From assembly GCA_022703155.1 (NCBI GenBank), contig JAKLEH010000008.1:1-37044 (forward strand): a stretch of 37,044 nt of DNA, written 5' to 3'. Source of the DNA: Patescibacteria group bacterium. GTDB taxonomy: Bacteria; Patescibacteriota; Patescibacteriia; 2-12-FULL-60-25. The position numbers and the translations under genes are program-made. The notes under the pieces are model-generated. The model was not told the DNA's origin. It saw nothing but the letters and a program-made list of their open reading frames with translations, and did no database searches. This document shows positions 30,419-37,044 of the stretch, in pieces (position 1 is the stretch's first letter; each line of letters opens with the position of its first letter).

Positions 30419-31219
30419 ATGCGCAATCCCACAGCCATTCTGGCCATCGTCATGGCCTTTCCGTTCGCCACGGCCGCCAACGCCGCGCTGCCTTCGCCTT
30501 CCGACAGCCTAAACAAAACCTACGACAACAGCAAAGCGGCCATCGAAACCGTCGTTGACCAGGGCGATGCGCAAGACATCGCGCCCATTGCCCCCAAGTT
30601 CCCCAAGGTGCCGTTGGCCACCAGCACGCCCAGCGACCCCGGCGCGTTCAAGCCCCTGCCCTTCAACCCTCCGGCCATATCCCCGGACCTCATCAAAGGC
30701 CCGAACATTACGGACATCAGGCTCGCCATCAACGACGGCCGCCTGAAAATCAATTGGAAAACCGATCGGCCCGCCACCGCAAAAGTGGCTTACGGACCTA
30801 CGGACCAATACGGCACCACGCTCGAAAACGCGACGGCCTCCACGACCCATGAACTTACTTTGCCGGTCAATCCCGGAAGGCTGCACTTCAAGTTAAGTTC
30901 CACGGACGCCAAAAAAACCGAGTCCACGACCCCGGATATGACGGTACAAATTCCGGACTACGCCAACGACGACGTGACGGTGGCCGCCACCAGCACGCCG
31001 CCACAACCTGCGACCGACGGACAACGCCAGGCTTTGACCGACGACGACAAAACAAACCTTACAGCCGAGGCCCAGAAAGAAGAAAAAGCTCCGACAAAAC
31101 CAGAAACTTCGGACAACGCGGGCATTACGGCCATGGACGCGGCCTTGGGCGGCGCCGCGGTCTTGCTGCTCGGCGTCTTGGTGGGAATCTTTCTGCCTAA
31201 AAGGCCCAAAGCCGAATAG
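30419..31219 (+). CDS. Secreted surface protein with FN3-like domain and C-terminal membrane anchor
   Basis: The 266 residues start with a signal peptide (MRNPTAILAIVMAFPFATAANA, cut near residue 22 or 23; I give only its first part here: MRNPTAILAIVMAFP), followed by a disordered linker. Residues 97-175 (ITDIRLAINDGRLKINWKTD, then ATAKVAYGP, then TTHELTLPV) are a fibronectin-III-like sandwich of the type that ends many CPR and firmicute surface proteins. A Thr/Pro/Glu-rich stalk and a C-terminal helix (about 240-259) with basic tail follow. ATG is at 30419. No ribosome site is clear. Confidence 0.7.
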   Translation: MRNPTAILAIVMAFPFATAANAALPSPSDSLNKTYDNSKAAIETVVDQGDAQDIAPIAPKFPKVPLATSTPSDPGAFKPLPFNPPAISPDLIKGPNITDIRLAINDGRLKINWKTDRPATAKVAYGPTDQYGTTLENATASTTHELTLPVNPGRLHFKLSSTDAKKTESTTPDMTVQIPDYANDDVTVAATSTPPQPATDGQRQALTDDDKTNLTAEAQKEEKAPTKPETSDNAGITAMDAALGGAAVLLLGVLVGIFLPKRPKAE

Positions 31220-31252
31220 AACGCCCGGTGACCCATCGCGTGGTTTTGGCTT

Positions 31253-31978
31253 ATGCGGAAAAAAACCAAAAGAATCCTGCCTCCCCGCAAACAGCCATCG
31301 GCTGACGATTTTCGTTACGTGGGCGTTGACGAGGCCGGACGCGGTCCCGTGCTCGGACCTTTGGTAATCGGCATTTGCGCGCTTACGGACCGCGACCGAC
31401 GGTGGTGCGCGGTCCATAACGTCACGGACAGCAAACTGATCCCGCCGGAAAAACGCGACAAATTGGCGCAAGCGCTCAAAGAGAGATGCTGGCACGCGCT
31501 GGCCGTCGTACATCCGCCGGAAATCGACGAAGCCGTCCGCAACCGTTCCGTGACGCTTAACGGCTTGGAAACAAAATACATGGCCGAACTCATCCGCCAG
31601 TTCCACGCGGCTTTTCCGAACGCGCCGGCCGAAATCATGGTGGACGCGCCCGTGCGCAAAACCGCGCCCTTCCGCAGCCTCCTGCAATACCTATCGGGTT
31701 GGCCGGATTTGAATTCGCTCAAGGCGGAAAACGAAGCCGACTTATGGCACCGGCACGTGGGCGCGGCCAGCATCATCGCCAAAGCCGAGCGCGAACGCCT
31801 GATGCGCGAAATAAAAGAGACGACGGGACGCGACATCGGTTGTGGTTACGCGCACGACGAGGTTTCGCGCGCCTATGTGCAAAACGCCCAACCCGGCGAT
31901 GCCATCGTGCGCTGGACCTGGATGACGGCCGGCGGCATCAACCACGATCCCAACGATTCCATTGAGCCGATGTTGTAA
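31253..31978 (+). CDS. rnhB: Ribonuclease HII, archaeal-like
   Basis: Cleaves RNA in RNA-DNA hybrids, starting removal of misincorporated ribonucleotides. The 241 residues show VGVDEAGRGPVLGPLVIG (23-40), with catalytic Asp26 and Glu27, then NVTDSKLIPPEKR, and ADLWHRHVGAASIIAKAERE. GPVLGPLVI resembles the archaeal (GPVIGP) and not the usual bacterial (GPLAGPV) form. The length is a little above the bacterial norm. It follows the surface-protein gene by 33 bases and may share its message. Confidence 0.92.
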   Translation: MRKKTKRILPPRKQPSADDFRYVGVDEAGRGPVLGPLVIGICALTDRDRRWCAVHNVTDSKLIPPEKRDKLAQALKERCWHALAVVHPPEIDEAVRNRSVTLNGLETKYMAELIRQFHAAFPNAPAEIMVDAPVRKTAPFRSLLQYLSGWPDLNSLKAENEADLWHRHVGAASIIAKAERERLMREIKETTGRDIGCGYAHDEVSRAYVQNAQPGDAIVRWTWMTAGGINHDPNDSIEPML

Positions 31979-31992
31979 TTTTATAACCTTCC

Positions 31993-32021
31993 GTAGAGAC
32001 GCCATCCGATGGCGTCTCTAC
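31993..32021. terminator. 13-bp GTAGAGACGCC palindrome between converging genes
   Basis: GTAGAGACGCCAT pairs perfectly with ATGGCGTCTCTAC around CCG. The stem overlaps the nfo stop codon. The GTAGAGACGC unit is a known kind of repeated intergenic palindrome in other bacteria, so this may be a repeat doubling as a terminator. Confidence 0.6.
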
Positions 32022-32857
32022 ATTTGTTTATTTTTTCGCATCTTCTTCAACGTCTCCAAATCCTGCGCCACGCCGTCAGGTTCCGTCTCCAGGTAAAAAT
32101 TCACGTTTTTCAATTTGGGGTGTCCGACCAAGGCCCCAAAACCCTTTTTGCCGATGAAGCCTTGCCCGATGTGTTCGTGACGGTCTTTGCGAGCACCAAG
32201 TTCGACTTTGGAGTCGTTGGCATGCACAACCTTGAGGCGCTTAAAACCGATAACGCGGTCGAACTCCTTTAACGTTTTTTCGACGGCAGCCGCGTCGCGC
32301 AAATCGTAACCGCTGGCGAACGCGTGTGCCGTGTCAAAGCAGATGCCTACTTCGGGGTGTCCCAAACCGTCCAAGACGGCCGCGTTTTCTTCGAACGAAT
32401 CGCCGACGATCATGCCGGCTCCGGCCGAAATCTCAACCAGCAGCTTGGTCGTGCCCGCATAGCCGTCCATGACCTTTTTCAAACCTTGGACCACCAATCT
32501 GACGCCCTCGGCTTCGCCCACGTCTTTGGCGCTGCCCGGATGGAACATGACGAAAGCCGCTCCGAGCGAACTGGCGCGCTCAAGCTCCTCGCGGATGATA
32601 CGCGCCGAATTGCCGCGCAATTTAGCGTCGGCCGAACACAGGTTGATGTAATACGGCGTATGCACGACCCACTCCTTAAACTGACCCGCACGACAATTTT
32701 CGGCGAATGCCGTCAGAATCTCCGATGTCAGCTTAGGCGCCGGGCCGCCTTGCGGCGAACGCGTGAACATCTGGAAAACTTCGCAACCGATTTTGGCCGC
32801 GTTCAAAGGGGCGTTATGCACTCCCCCGGCAATGGATACGTGGGCGCCGAAAAGCAT
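32018..32857 (-). CDS. nfo: Endonuclease IV (AP endonuclease)
   Basis: Cleaves DNA 5' of abasic sites in base-excision repair, with three zinc ions. The 279 residues carry GAHVSIAGG at the start, FTRSPQGGP, HTPYYINLCS, VMFHPGSAKD, VEISAGAGMIVGDSFE, VGICFDTAHAFASGYD and HANDSKVELGARKDRHEHIGQG, together the full set of metal and DNA-binding blocks. The length is normal. Transcription converges with rnhB. Confidence 0.96.
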   Translation of the reverse strand: MLFGAHVSIAGGVHNAPLNAAKIGCEVFQMFTRSPQGGPAPKLTSEILTAFAENCRAGQFKEWVVHTPYYINLCSADAKLRGNSARIIREELERASSLGAAFVMFHPGSAKDVGEAEGVRLVVQGLKKVMDGYAGTTKLLVEISAGAGMIVGDSFEENAAVLDGLGHPEVGICFDTAHAFASGYDLRDAAAVEKTLKEFDRVIGFKRLKVVHANDSKVELGARKDRHEHIGQGFIGKKGFGALVGHPKLKNVNFYLETEPDGVAQDLETLKKMRKNKQM

Positions 32858-32920
32858 AATTACATCAAAAACAATCCTACATGTTCAGACGCGCCACGTG
32901 AAGCCGCGATGAAAACTGGC

Positions 32921-32958
32921 ACGTAAAAAACCGCCAATAAGGGAGCGGTTTTTTACGT
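32921..32958. terminator. Bidirectional terminator directly after tRNA-Ile(UAU)
   Basis: ACGTAAAAAACCGC pairs with GCGGTTTTTTACGT (14 bp, perfect) around a 10-base loop. The stem meets the CCA end of the tRNA. Confidence 0.8.
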
Positions 32959-33032
32959 GGTGGGCGCTGTAGGATTCGAACCTACGGCCCGATGTGTATA
33001 AGACATCTGCTCTACCGCTGAGCTAAGCGCCC
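32958..33032 (-). tRNA. tRNA-Ile (anticodon UAU)
   Basis: Acceptor GGGCGCU with AGCGCCC, D-stem GCUC/GAGC, anticodon stem GAUGU/ACAUC with loop CUUAUAC, T-stem GUAGG/CCUAC, encoded CCA. Position 34-36 is UAU, which reads AUA. Most bacteria read AUA with a lysidine-modified CAU tRNA instead. Confidence 0.9.
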
Positions 33033-33045
33033 GTAAAGCGACACC

Positions 33046-33074
33046 ATAATACATTCATGCCCGTAGTGCGGCAA
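33046..33074 (-). promoter_or_regulatory. Promoter of tRNA-Ile(UAU)
   Basis: TTGCCG, 17 bases, TATTAT on the minus strand, 14 bases before the tRNA 5' end. Confidence 0.65.
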
Positions 33075-33182
33075 GTCGCGAATGTAAAGCGACCGCCTGA
33101 CATCCGGCCCTTGACGCGTCGCGCTGGCCATGCTAGGGTCAGATATTTTTTCAGACCACACCTTTTACCCACTGTCACGTTA

Positions 33183-33211
33183 TTGACACGTTGTCCTGAC
33201 GACTGTATTCT
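33183..33211 (+). promoter_or_regulatory. Promoter of the 63-residue protein gene
   Basis: TTGACA, 17 bases, TATTCT, about 54 bases before the ATG at 33265. A GGAAC/GTTCC hairpin lies in the leader (about 33225-33243). Confidence 0.65.
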
Positions 33212-33264
33212 CGAAATCACCCCAGGAACGGGTTAGCAGTTCCCCACCACGCCAGGAGGCAGGA

Positions 33265-33456
33265 ATGGCACACGGCAGGAAGTCTCGTACGCATTGGGAG
33301 GGCATGGGATCGCAGAGCGCCATCGACGCGGCTGCCATCAGAGACCATGGCGAGGACGCCAAGTACGACCGCATCAGCAATCCGCCGAGCAAGCCTGCGG
33401 CCGCAATCCAGTTAGACAAGGCCCAGGTCCAGGAGACGGACCAGACGCGATCCTGA
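33265..33456 (+). CDS. Small polar protein of 63 residues
   Basis: ATG at 33265 has a perfect AGGAGG six bases upstream, a good promoter and a terminator. The peptide is basic at the start (MAHGRKSRTHWEG), then acidic and helical, with no cysteine, signal or membrane segment. No family is recognised. Like the small genes at 11668 and 13871-14290, it has a hairpin leader and a strong ribosome site. Confidence 0.65.
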   Translation: MAHGRKSRTHWEGMGSQSAIDAAAIRDHGEDAKYDRISNPPSKPAAAIQLDKAQVQETDQTRS

Positions 33457-33533
33457 CCACCCTTCCGGAACGCCGGGAGGGTGGGCCCCAGCCACCTGCT
33501 TGGCTTACGCACCTTTCTTTTTACTCTGTTCGC

Positions 33534-33557
33534 GCCCCAAAGTGGGGCTTTTTCTTT
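33534..33557 (+). terminator. Terminator of the 63-residue protein gene
   Basis: GCCCC pairs with GGGGC around AAAGT, followed by TTTTTCTTTT. Confidence 0.75.
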
Positions 33558-33586
33558 TGACGGGCCTAAGGTAACATTGACGTGAT

Positions 33587-34591
33587 ATGGAAAACGTTTG
33601 GATAGTGGGGTTTGACGACGCCAAGAAACGCTTGGACGTTTTTTTGACCGAAAAAATCCCGCACGCGACGCGCAGTGCCATCGCCAAGGAACTCAAAAAC
33701 GGCGCGGGCTCGATCAACGGCAAAACGGCGTCGGTCCATACTTTTTTGAAAGAAGGCGATTCGGTGTCTTTTGAGCCTATGGCTAGGGCGTCGGTCCGAA
33801 AGTCCGACACCGGGTCCGACAGTCCGAAACGCACCCAAAACACCCGTCACCTCGGACTAACGGACCGCAATGCAATCGGACCATCGGACCATGTCCCCGC
33901 GGCTCCCAAAATCATCAAAGAAACCCCGGATTGGATCGTGCTCGACAAACCAGCCGGCATGTTGGTCCACCCTACGGCCAACGAAGAAACCGACACGCTG
34001 GTCGATTGGCTGGTGGCGCACCATCCGCCGCTGGCCAAAGTCGGCGAAGACCCCACGCGCCCGGGCATCATGCACCGCTTGGACCGCGAAGTTTCGGGCC
34101 TGATGGTCGTGGCCAAGACCCAAGACGCTTTCGACGCGCTCAAACGGCAGTTCGCCACGCATTCCACGGGCAAGACCTACGTGGCTTTGGTTTACGGCCA
34201 TCCGCCCAAAGACCAAGGCGACATCAAATTCAAAATCGCGCGCTCAAGCCGCGGCGGACGCATGGCCGCCCGCCCGGAGTCGGACGAGGGCGGCAAAGCG
34301 GCTTGGACGCATTATTCGACCGTGCGCAATTTCAAAACCGCAACGCTCCTGGAATTGAACATCCTTTCGGGACGCACACATCAAATCCGCGCCCACCTGT
34401 TCGCGCTCGGCTGCCCCGTGGTCGGCGACAACCTGTACTTGCGCAAAGACATCAAGCCCATCAAGACCGACCGCATGCTGCTCCAAGCGGTCAAACTGGA
34501 GTTCGACGATCCGACAACCGGAGAAAGGCAATATTTTGAACTGCCGACCGACAAGGAATTCGATAGGGTGACGGCCAAATTGACCGAATGA
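33587..34591 (+). CDS. RluA-family pseudouridine synthase (RluD-like)
   Basis: Isomerises uridine to pseudouridine in rRNA or tRNA. The 334 residues have an S4 RNA-binding domain (about 14-63: KRLDVFLTEKIPHATRSAIA, then INGKTASVHTFLKEGD) and the catalytic domain from about 108, with IMHRLDREVSGL (catalytic Asp166), SGRTHQIRAHLFALGCPVVGD and LLQAVKLEF. Residues about 66-104, between the two domains, are encoded by a simple-word repeat of GGTCCGAAAGTCCGAC type. That gives a longer, probably unstructured linker than usual. Confidence 0.92.
   Translation: MENVWIVGFDDAKKRLDVFLTEKIPHATRSAIAKELKNGAGSINGKTASVHTFLKEGDSVSFEPMARASVRKSDTGSDSPKRTQNTRHLGLTDRNAIGPSDHVPAAPKIIKETPDWIVLDKPAGMLVHPTANEETDTLVDWLVAHHPPLAKVGEDPTRPGIMHRLDREVSGLMVVAKTQDAFDALKRQFATHSTGKTYVALVYGHPPKDQGDIKFKIARSSRGGRMAARPESDEGGKAAWTHYSTVRNFKTATLLELNILSGRTHQIRAHLFALGCPVVGDNLYLRKDIKPIKTDRMLLQAVKLEFDDPTTGERQYFELPTDKEFDRVTAKLTE
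33782..33898. repeat. Simple-word repeats inside the RluA-family gene
   Basis: Degenerate words of GTCGGTCCGAAAGTCCGAC and TCGGACTAACGGACC type, repeated about eight times, translated in frame as a Ser/Asp/Arg-rich linker. Confidence 0.65.
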
Positions 34592-34712
34592 CCAATCGCC
34601 GAAAGGTGACGGCCGGGCATGCGAATGACCAATCGCCAATGACCAATGACCAAACAGGAAGAGTGCTCCCTTTTGTACTTCCGACCTCCGACTTCCGACT
34701 TCCGACTATCTC
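34587..34712. repeat. AATGACCAATGACC and CTTCCGACTTCCGAC simple-word repeats
   Basis: Two different words in tandem: GAATGACCAATCGCC types (34587-34648) and ACTTCCGACCTCCGAC types (34676-34708). They fill the gap between the RluA-family and cmk genes and give a false N-terminal extension to the cmk frame. Confidence 0.7.
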
Positions 34713-34717
34713 CCCCT

Positions 34718-35311
34718 ATGATAATTTCCATCTCCGGCGTGCCCGGTTCGGGCAAGACGACCCTGGCCAAGCTCCTGGCCGAGCGGCTCAACGTGCCGTT
34801 CTATTCGGTCGGTGGGCTACGCGGCAAAATGGCCATGGAACGCGGCCTGACCATCGACCAGCTGAACGCGCTCGGCGAACAGGATAAGACCACGGACACG
34901 AGCGTTGACGATTATCAGCGCGAATTGGGACGGAAGGAAAAGGATTTCGTGATCGAAGGCCGCCTCTCGTGGCACTTCATCCCCCATTCGTTCAAAGTCT
35001 TTCTGTATTGCGACCCCAAGGAAGCCGCGCGGCGCATCCTCGAATCCAAACATGAGCGCCCGGACGAGGCGTTGCCGGACGACTTGGACCAAGCCGCGGA
35101 AATCGTCAAGAACCGCATGGCCTCGGACGCGCGCCGCTACCAGACTATTTACGGCCTGGATTATCTGGACAAAGCCCATTACGACCTGTATCTAGACGTG
35201 ACCCGGACGGAAAAACCCGAACACTCGGCCGAAAAAGTCTTTAAAGCGCTAAACGAACGGTTGGCCGCTGAAACGTCATCAGACGGCGCCCCTACGACGG
35301 AACGACCTTGA
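34718..35311 (+). CDS. cmk: Cytidylate kinase, archaeal-like
   Basis: Phosphorylates CMP or dCMP to the diphosphate for nucleic acid synthesis. The 197 residues begin with MIISISGVPGSGKTTLAKLL, a P-loop of the short archaeal type (GxPGSGKTT, 7-15), followed by FYSVGGLRGKMAMERGLTID, DTSVDDYQRELG and FVIEGRLSWHF, the CMP-binding and lid features of archaeal Cmk. Bacterial Cmk is longer, with an inserted domain, and this one lacks it. ATG at 34718 is chosen because residues before it come from the repeat. The C-terminus ends in a short polar tail. Confidence 0.82.
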   Translation: MIISISGVPGSGKTTLAKLLAERLNVPFYSVGGLRGKMAMERGLTIDQLNALGEQDKTTDTSVDDYQRELGRKEKDFVIEGRLSWHFIPHSFKVFLYCDPKEAARRILESKHERPDEALPDDLDQAAEIVKNRMASDARRYQTIYGLDYLDKAHYDLYLDVTRTEKPEHSAEKVFKALNERLAAETSSDGAPTTERP

Positions 35312-35336
35312 CGGACCGCGCTGTTTCCGCTAACCT
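35308..35336 (+). promoter_or_regulatory. Promoter of rplS
   Basis: TTGACG, 17 bases, TAACCT, 15 bases before the ATG at 35351. The start site would leave a leader of under ten bases, so rplS may be translated leaderless or nearly so. Confidence 0.5.
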
Positions 35337-35350
35337 ACCGCCATCTTCAT

Positions 35351-35710
35351 ATGTCCAGCCAGACCTACCAAACCCTAAACCCCGCGGACGTCCGCACGGG
35401 CATGACCGTGCGCATCCACCAGAAAATCCGCGAAAAGAACCCCAAAGGCGAGGAAAAGGAGCGCGTCCAAGTCTTTGAAGGCATCGTTTTGAACGTGCGC
35501 GGCGCCGGCAACCAAAAGACCATGACCGTGCGCAAAGTCTCGGAAGGCGTGGGCGTGGAAAAAATCTTCCCGCTCGCCCTGCCCACCCTGACCAAAGTCG
35601 AATTCGTGAACCAATTCAAGGCGCGCCGCAAGAACATCGGCTTCATCCGCCACTCCAAAAAGCGCCTCAAGGAAATCAAGCCCAAACTCAAAGCCGAGGC
35701 CAAAGCCTAA
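35351..35710 (+). CDS. rplS: 50S ribosomal protein L19
   Basis: A large-subunit protein at the subunit interface. The 119 residues show LNPADVRTGMTVRIHQKIRE, then KERVQVFEGIVLNVRGAGNQKTMTVRKVSEGVGVEKIFPL (key V-x-V-F-E-G, T-V-R-K and G-V-G-V-E-K-I-F-P blocks) and ARRKN near 92-96, the family pattern. The C-terminal extension is Lys-rich and longer than usual. A strong terminator follows directly. Confidence 0.95.
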   Translation: MSSQTYQTLNPADVRTGMTVRIHQKIREKNPKGEEKERVQVFEGIVLNVRGAGNQKTMTVRKVSEGVGVEKIFPLALPTLTKVEFVNQFKARRKNIGFIRHSKKRLKEIKPKLKAEAKA

Positions 35711-35738
35711 AAAAATCCCGACTTTCGTCGGGATTTTT
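35711..35738 (+). terminator. Terminator of rplS
   Basis: AAAAATCCCGAC pairs with GTCGGGATTTTT around TTTC; the stem starts one base after the stop codon. Confidence 0.85.
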
Positions 35739-35739
35739 C

Positions 35740-35779
35740 GTACCCCGTACCAGGTCCCCCGTACCTCATCGTACGTGGG
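35740..35779. repeat. CGTACCCCGTACC simple-word repeat
   Basis: Degenerate CGTACC words (four copies) between rplS and the Big_1 surface gene. Confidence 0.5.
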
Positions 35780-35787
35780 ACGACCGC

Positions 35788-36654
35788 TCACTGGCCGATG
35801 CCCTTGTCTATCTCGATGGTCGAGTATTTGTCGTAAATGGTCTTGGCCATGAAATCAGACGCTCCGCCGATGGGCGTGCCAAAACGGTAATTCACGTAAA
35901 AAGCTTCGTTGATGTCGTCCACTTTGGAGGCCCAACTGTCGCCGTAAATGCCACGCGCCACGTCTTCGGTCTTGAGCCACTGCAGTTCCCCGCCCTTGTA
36001 CACCGCATATACCTTGTCGTCGGTTTGGAATTTGACGGGTTTGGAACCGGGCCGGTAAGTGACGTTGCCGCCAATGGGAATTTTGGTCATTTCATCGACG
36101 GAGATGACGCGCACGTTGTCGAACGAGGGATACCAAGTGAAGTACACTTTGTCGTTGGGGAACACGTAACGGCGTCCGTTCGAGGCGAAATAGTAAACGG
36201 CCGTATCCGAAAAAGTATTGGGATCGTTGTCGCTCGGGATTTTGATCAGGCTGCCCGGGGCCAAACCGATGTCCAGGCCGTTTTGGAACGTCAGGGTATA
36301 GGTGGCGGCCACGCGTTGGCCGTTCACCTCGGCCGTGATGGTGGCTTGGCCGTTCTTGAGCGAGCGCACCATGAATTCGGCTTTGCCGTAGGCGTTGGTG
36401 GACACGCTGCCCGCGGGCGTCATCTCGTCCGTGATTCCGCGCGAAGAGTAGATTTTGACAGCGGCGCCCGAAGCCGGGAGGCCGTTATCGTTAGACACGC
36501 GGACCCTGACCATGGCTTGGTCGATGCCGTCGGCCGTGACCGTGTCTTTGGAGCTGGTGATGGAGACGGTGTTGATATTGATGGCGGCCCAGGACGGCGT
36601 TGACCCCAAGGCCAAACCCAAAACCGTTAAGCCAGCGATGATGCGGAATTTCAT
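35788..36654 (-). CDS. Secreted protein with a Big_1 (Ig-like) domain
   Basis: The 288-residue frame is read from ATG 36654, giving a clean signal peptide (MKFRIIAGLTVLGLALGSTP, cut near SWA). Residues about 30-125 are a bacterial Ig-like domain of the Big_1/invasin kind (VTADGIDQAMVRVRVSNDNG, then STNAYGKAEFMVRSLKNGQA). Residues 135-260 form a second domain (RRYVFPNDKVYFTWYPSF, then MTKIPIGGNVTYRPGSKPVK) that I associate with secreted CPR proteins; its function is unknown. No membrane anchor is seen at the C-terminus. It converges with rplS. Confidence 0.75.
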   Translation of the reverse strand: MKFRIIAGLTVLGLALGSTPSWAAININTVSITSSKDTVTADGIDQAMVRVRVSNDNGLPASGAAVKIYSSRGITDEMTPAGSVSTNAYGKAEFMVRSLKNGQATITAEVNGQRVAATYTLTFQNGLDIGLAPGSLIKIPSDNDPNTFSDTAVYYFASNGRRYVFPNDKVYFTWYPSFDNVRVISVDEMTKIPIGGNVTYRPGSKPVKFQTDDKVYAVYKGGELQWLKTEDVARGIYGDSWASKVDDINEAFYVNYRFGTPIGGASDFMAKTIYDKYSTIEIDKGIGQ

Positions 36655-36756
36655 ACCGCAATAGAATAACATACCGCGGCGCTAAACGAAACACGGCGCC
36701 CGATTTCCGGGACCCGGTTACTGGACGCGACGCAAGAATGATAACGGTAACGAGAA

Positions 36757-36789
36757 CAAAAAATCCCGACTCGCGTCGGGATTTTTTTT
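36757..36789. terminator. Bidirectional terminator after uvrA
   Basis: AAATCCCGAC pairs with GTCGGGATTT around TCGC, with A- and T-runs on either side. On the minus strand it ends uvrA; its core equals that of the rplS terminator at 35711-35738. Confidence 0.8.
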
Positions 36790-37044
36790 AACCCATGGCC
36801 TCTTTAAGGTATTTGGCCGTGGTGCTCTTTTTGTTCTTGGCCACTTCTTCGGGCGTACCTTCGCAAACCAACTCGCCGCCCTTGGCGCCGCCTTCCGGAC
36901 CCATGTCAATGATCCAATCCGCGTAACGCGCCACGTCCATGTTGTGTTCGATGACCAAAACCGTATTGCCCTTGTCCACCAAAGCGTTCAGCACCTGGAG
37001 CAAACGGTTGATGTCGTCAAAGTGCAGGCCGGTGGTGGGCTCGT
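36788..37044 (-). CDS. uvrA: UvrABC excinuclease subunit A (3' end only)
   Basis: Only the last 85 codons lie in the window; the gene continues past the right edge. Seen are [20 protein letters not shown] (the end of the second ABC Walker B, D-E-P-T-T-G-L-H, whose D is beyond the edge), [13 protein letters not shown] (the switch histidine), [15 protein letters not shown] and [10 protein letters not shown]. UvrA recognises DNA damage and loads UvrB in nucleotide excision repair. The C-terminus is short and ordinary. Confidence 0.95.
   Translation of the reverse strand, partial: EPTTGLHFDDINRLLQVLNALVDKGNTVLVIEHNMDVARYADWIIDMGPEGGAKGGELVCEGTPEEVAKNKKSTTAKYLKEAMG

Overview
The window looks like chromosomal DNA of a Candidate Phyla Radiation (Patescibacteria) bacterium with fairly high GC; an Uhrbacteria- or Magasanikbacteria-like lineage is my inference. 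The signs are a DUF4012 membrane protein, a DUF11-type surface protein and a Big_1 surface protein with a C-terminal region I associate with this group, archaeal-flavoured housekeeping enzymes (RIO1 kinase, RNase HII, cytidylate kinase), and ribosomal protein L32 without zinc cysteines. TGA is used as a stop, so the code is standard. No phage, transposase, rRNA or CRISPR array is visible.

Layout. 1-4.2 kb: end of an SNF2-helicase/methyltransferase fusion, then two small uncharacterised proteins that share a C-terminal module; the first resembles a methylpurine glycosylase with altered active-site residues. 4.2-8.9 kb (minus): LOG-family enzyme with a small membrane protein, a histidine phosphatase, and a 514-residue unknown. 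9.0-11.4 kb (plus): ndk, rpmF, nusB, rnc. 11.4-14.8 kb: tRNA-Arg, then an unusual stretch of small proteins with strong Shine-Dalgarno sites and hairpin-rich leaders. 14.9-21.3 kb (minus): an envelope operon DedA, glycosyltransferase, DUF4012, DUF11. 21.4-24.5 kb: four tRNAs among small membrane and unknown proteins. 24.5-30.3 kb (minus): lipoprotein, ferredoxin reductase-like protein, zinc peptidase, RIO1 kinase, MazG, RmlD-like and HD-domain proteins. 30.4-37 kb: surface protein, rnhB, nfo, tRNA-Ile(UAU), a 63-residue protein, an RluA-family synthase, cmk, rplS, a Big_1 surface protein and the 3' end of uvrA.

The most interesting signals are non-coding. (1) A 15-nt near-palindrome, TCGCGTTNARCGCGA, directly abuts the CCA of three of the six tRNAs. 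(2) A 48-nt hairpin element occurs twice, each time just before a tiny membrane-protein gene. (3) A consensus promoter with a palindrome at the start site drives a roughly 395-nt, strongly folded leader upstream of a zinc-ribbon protein. (4) Simple-word repeats have entered coding sequence in three proteins and blur several gene starts. (5) A tRNA carries the rare anticodon UAU.

All family calls come from reading motifs. No database search or folding program was run.
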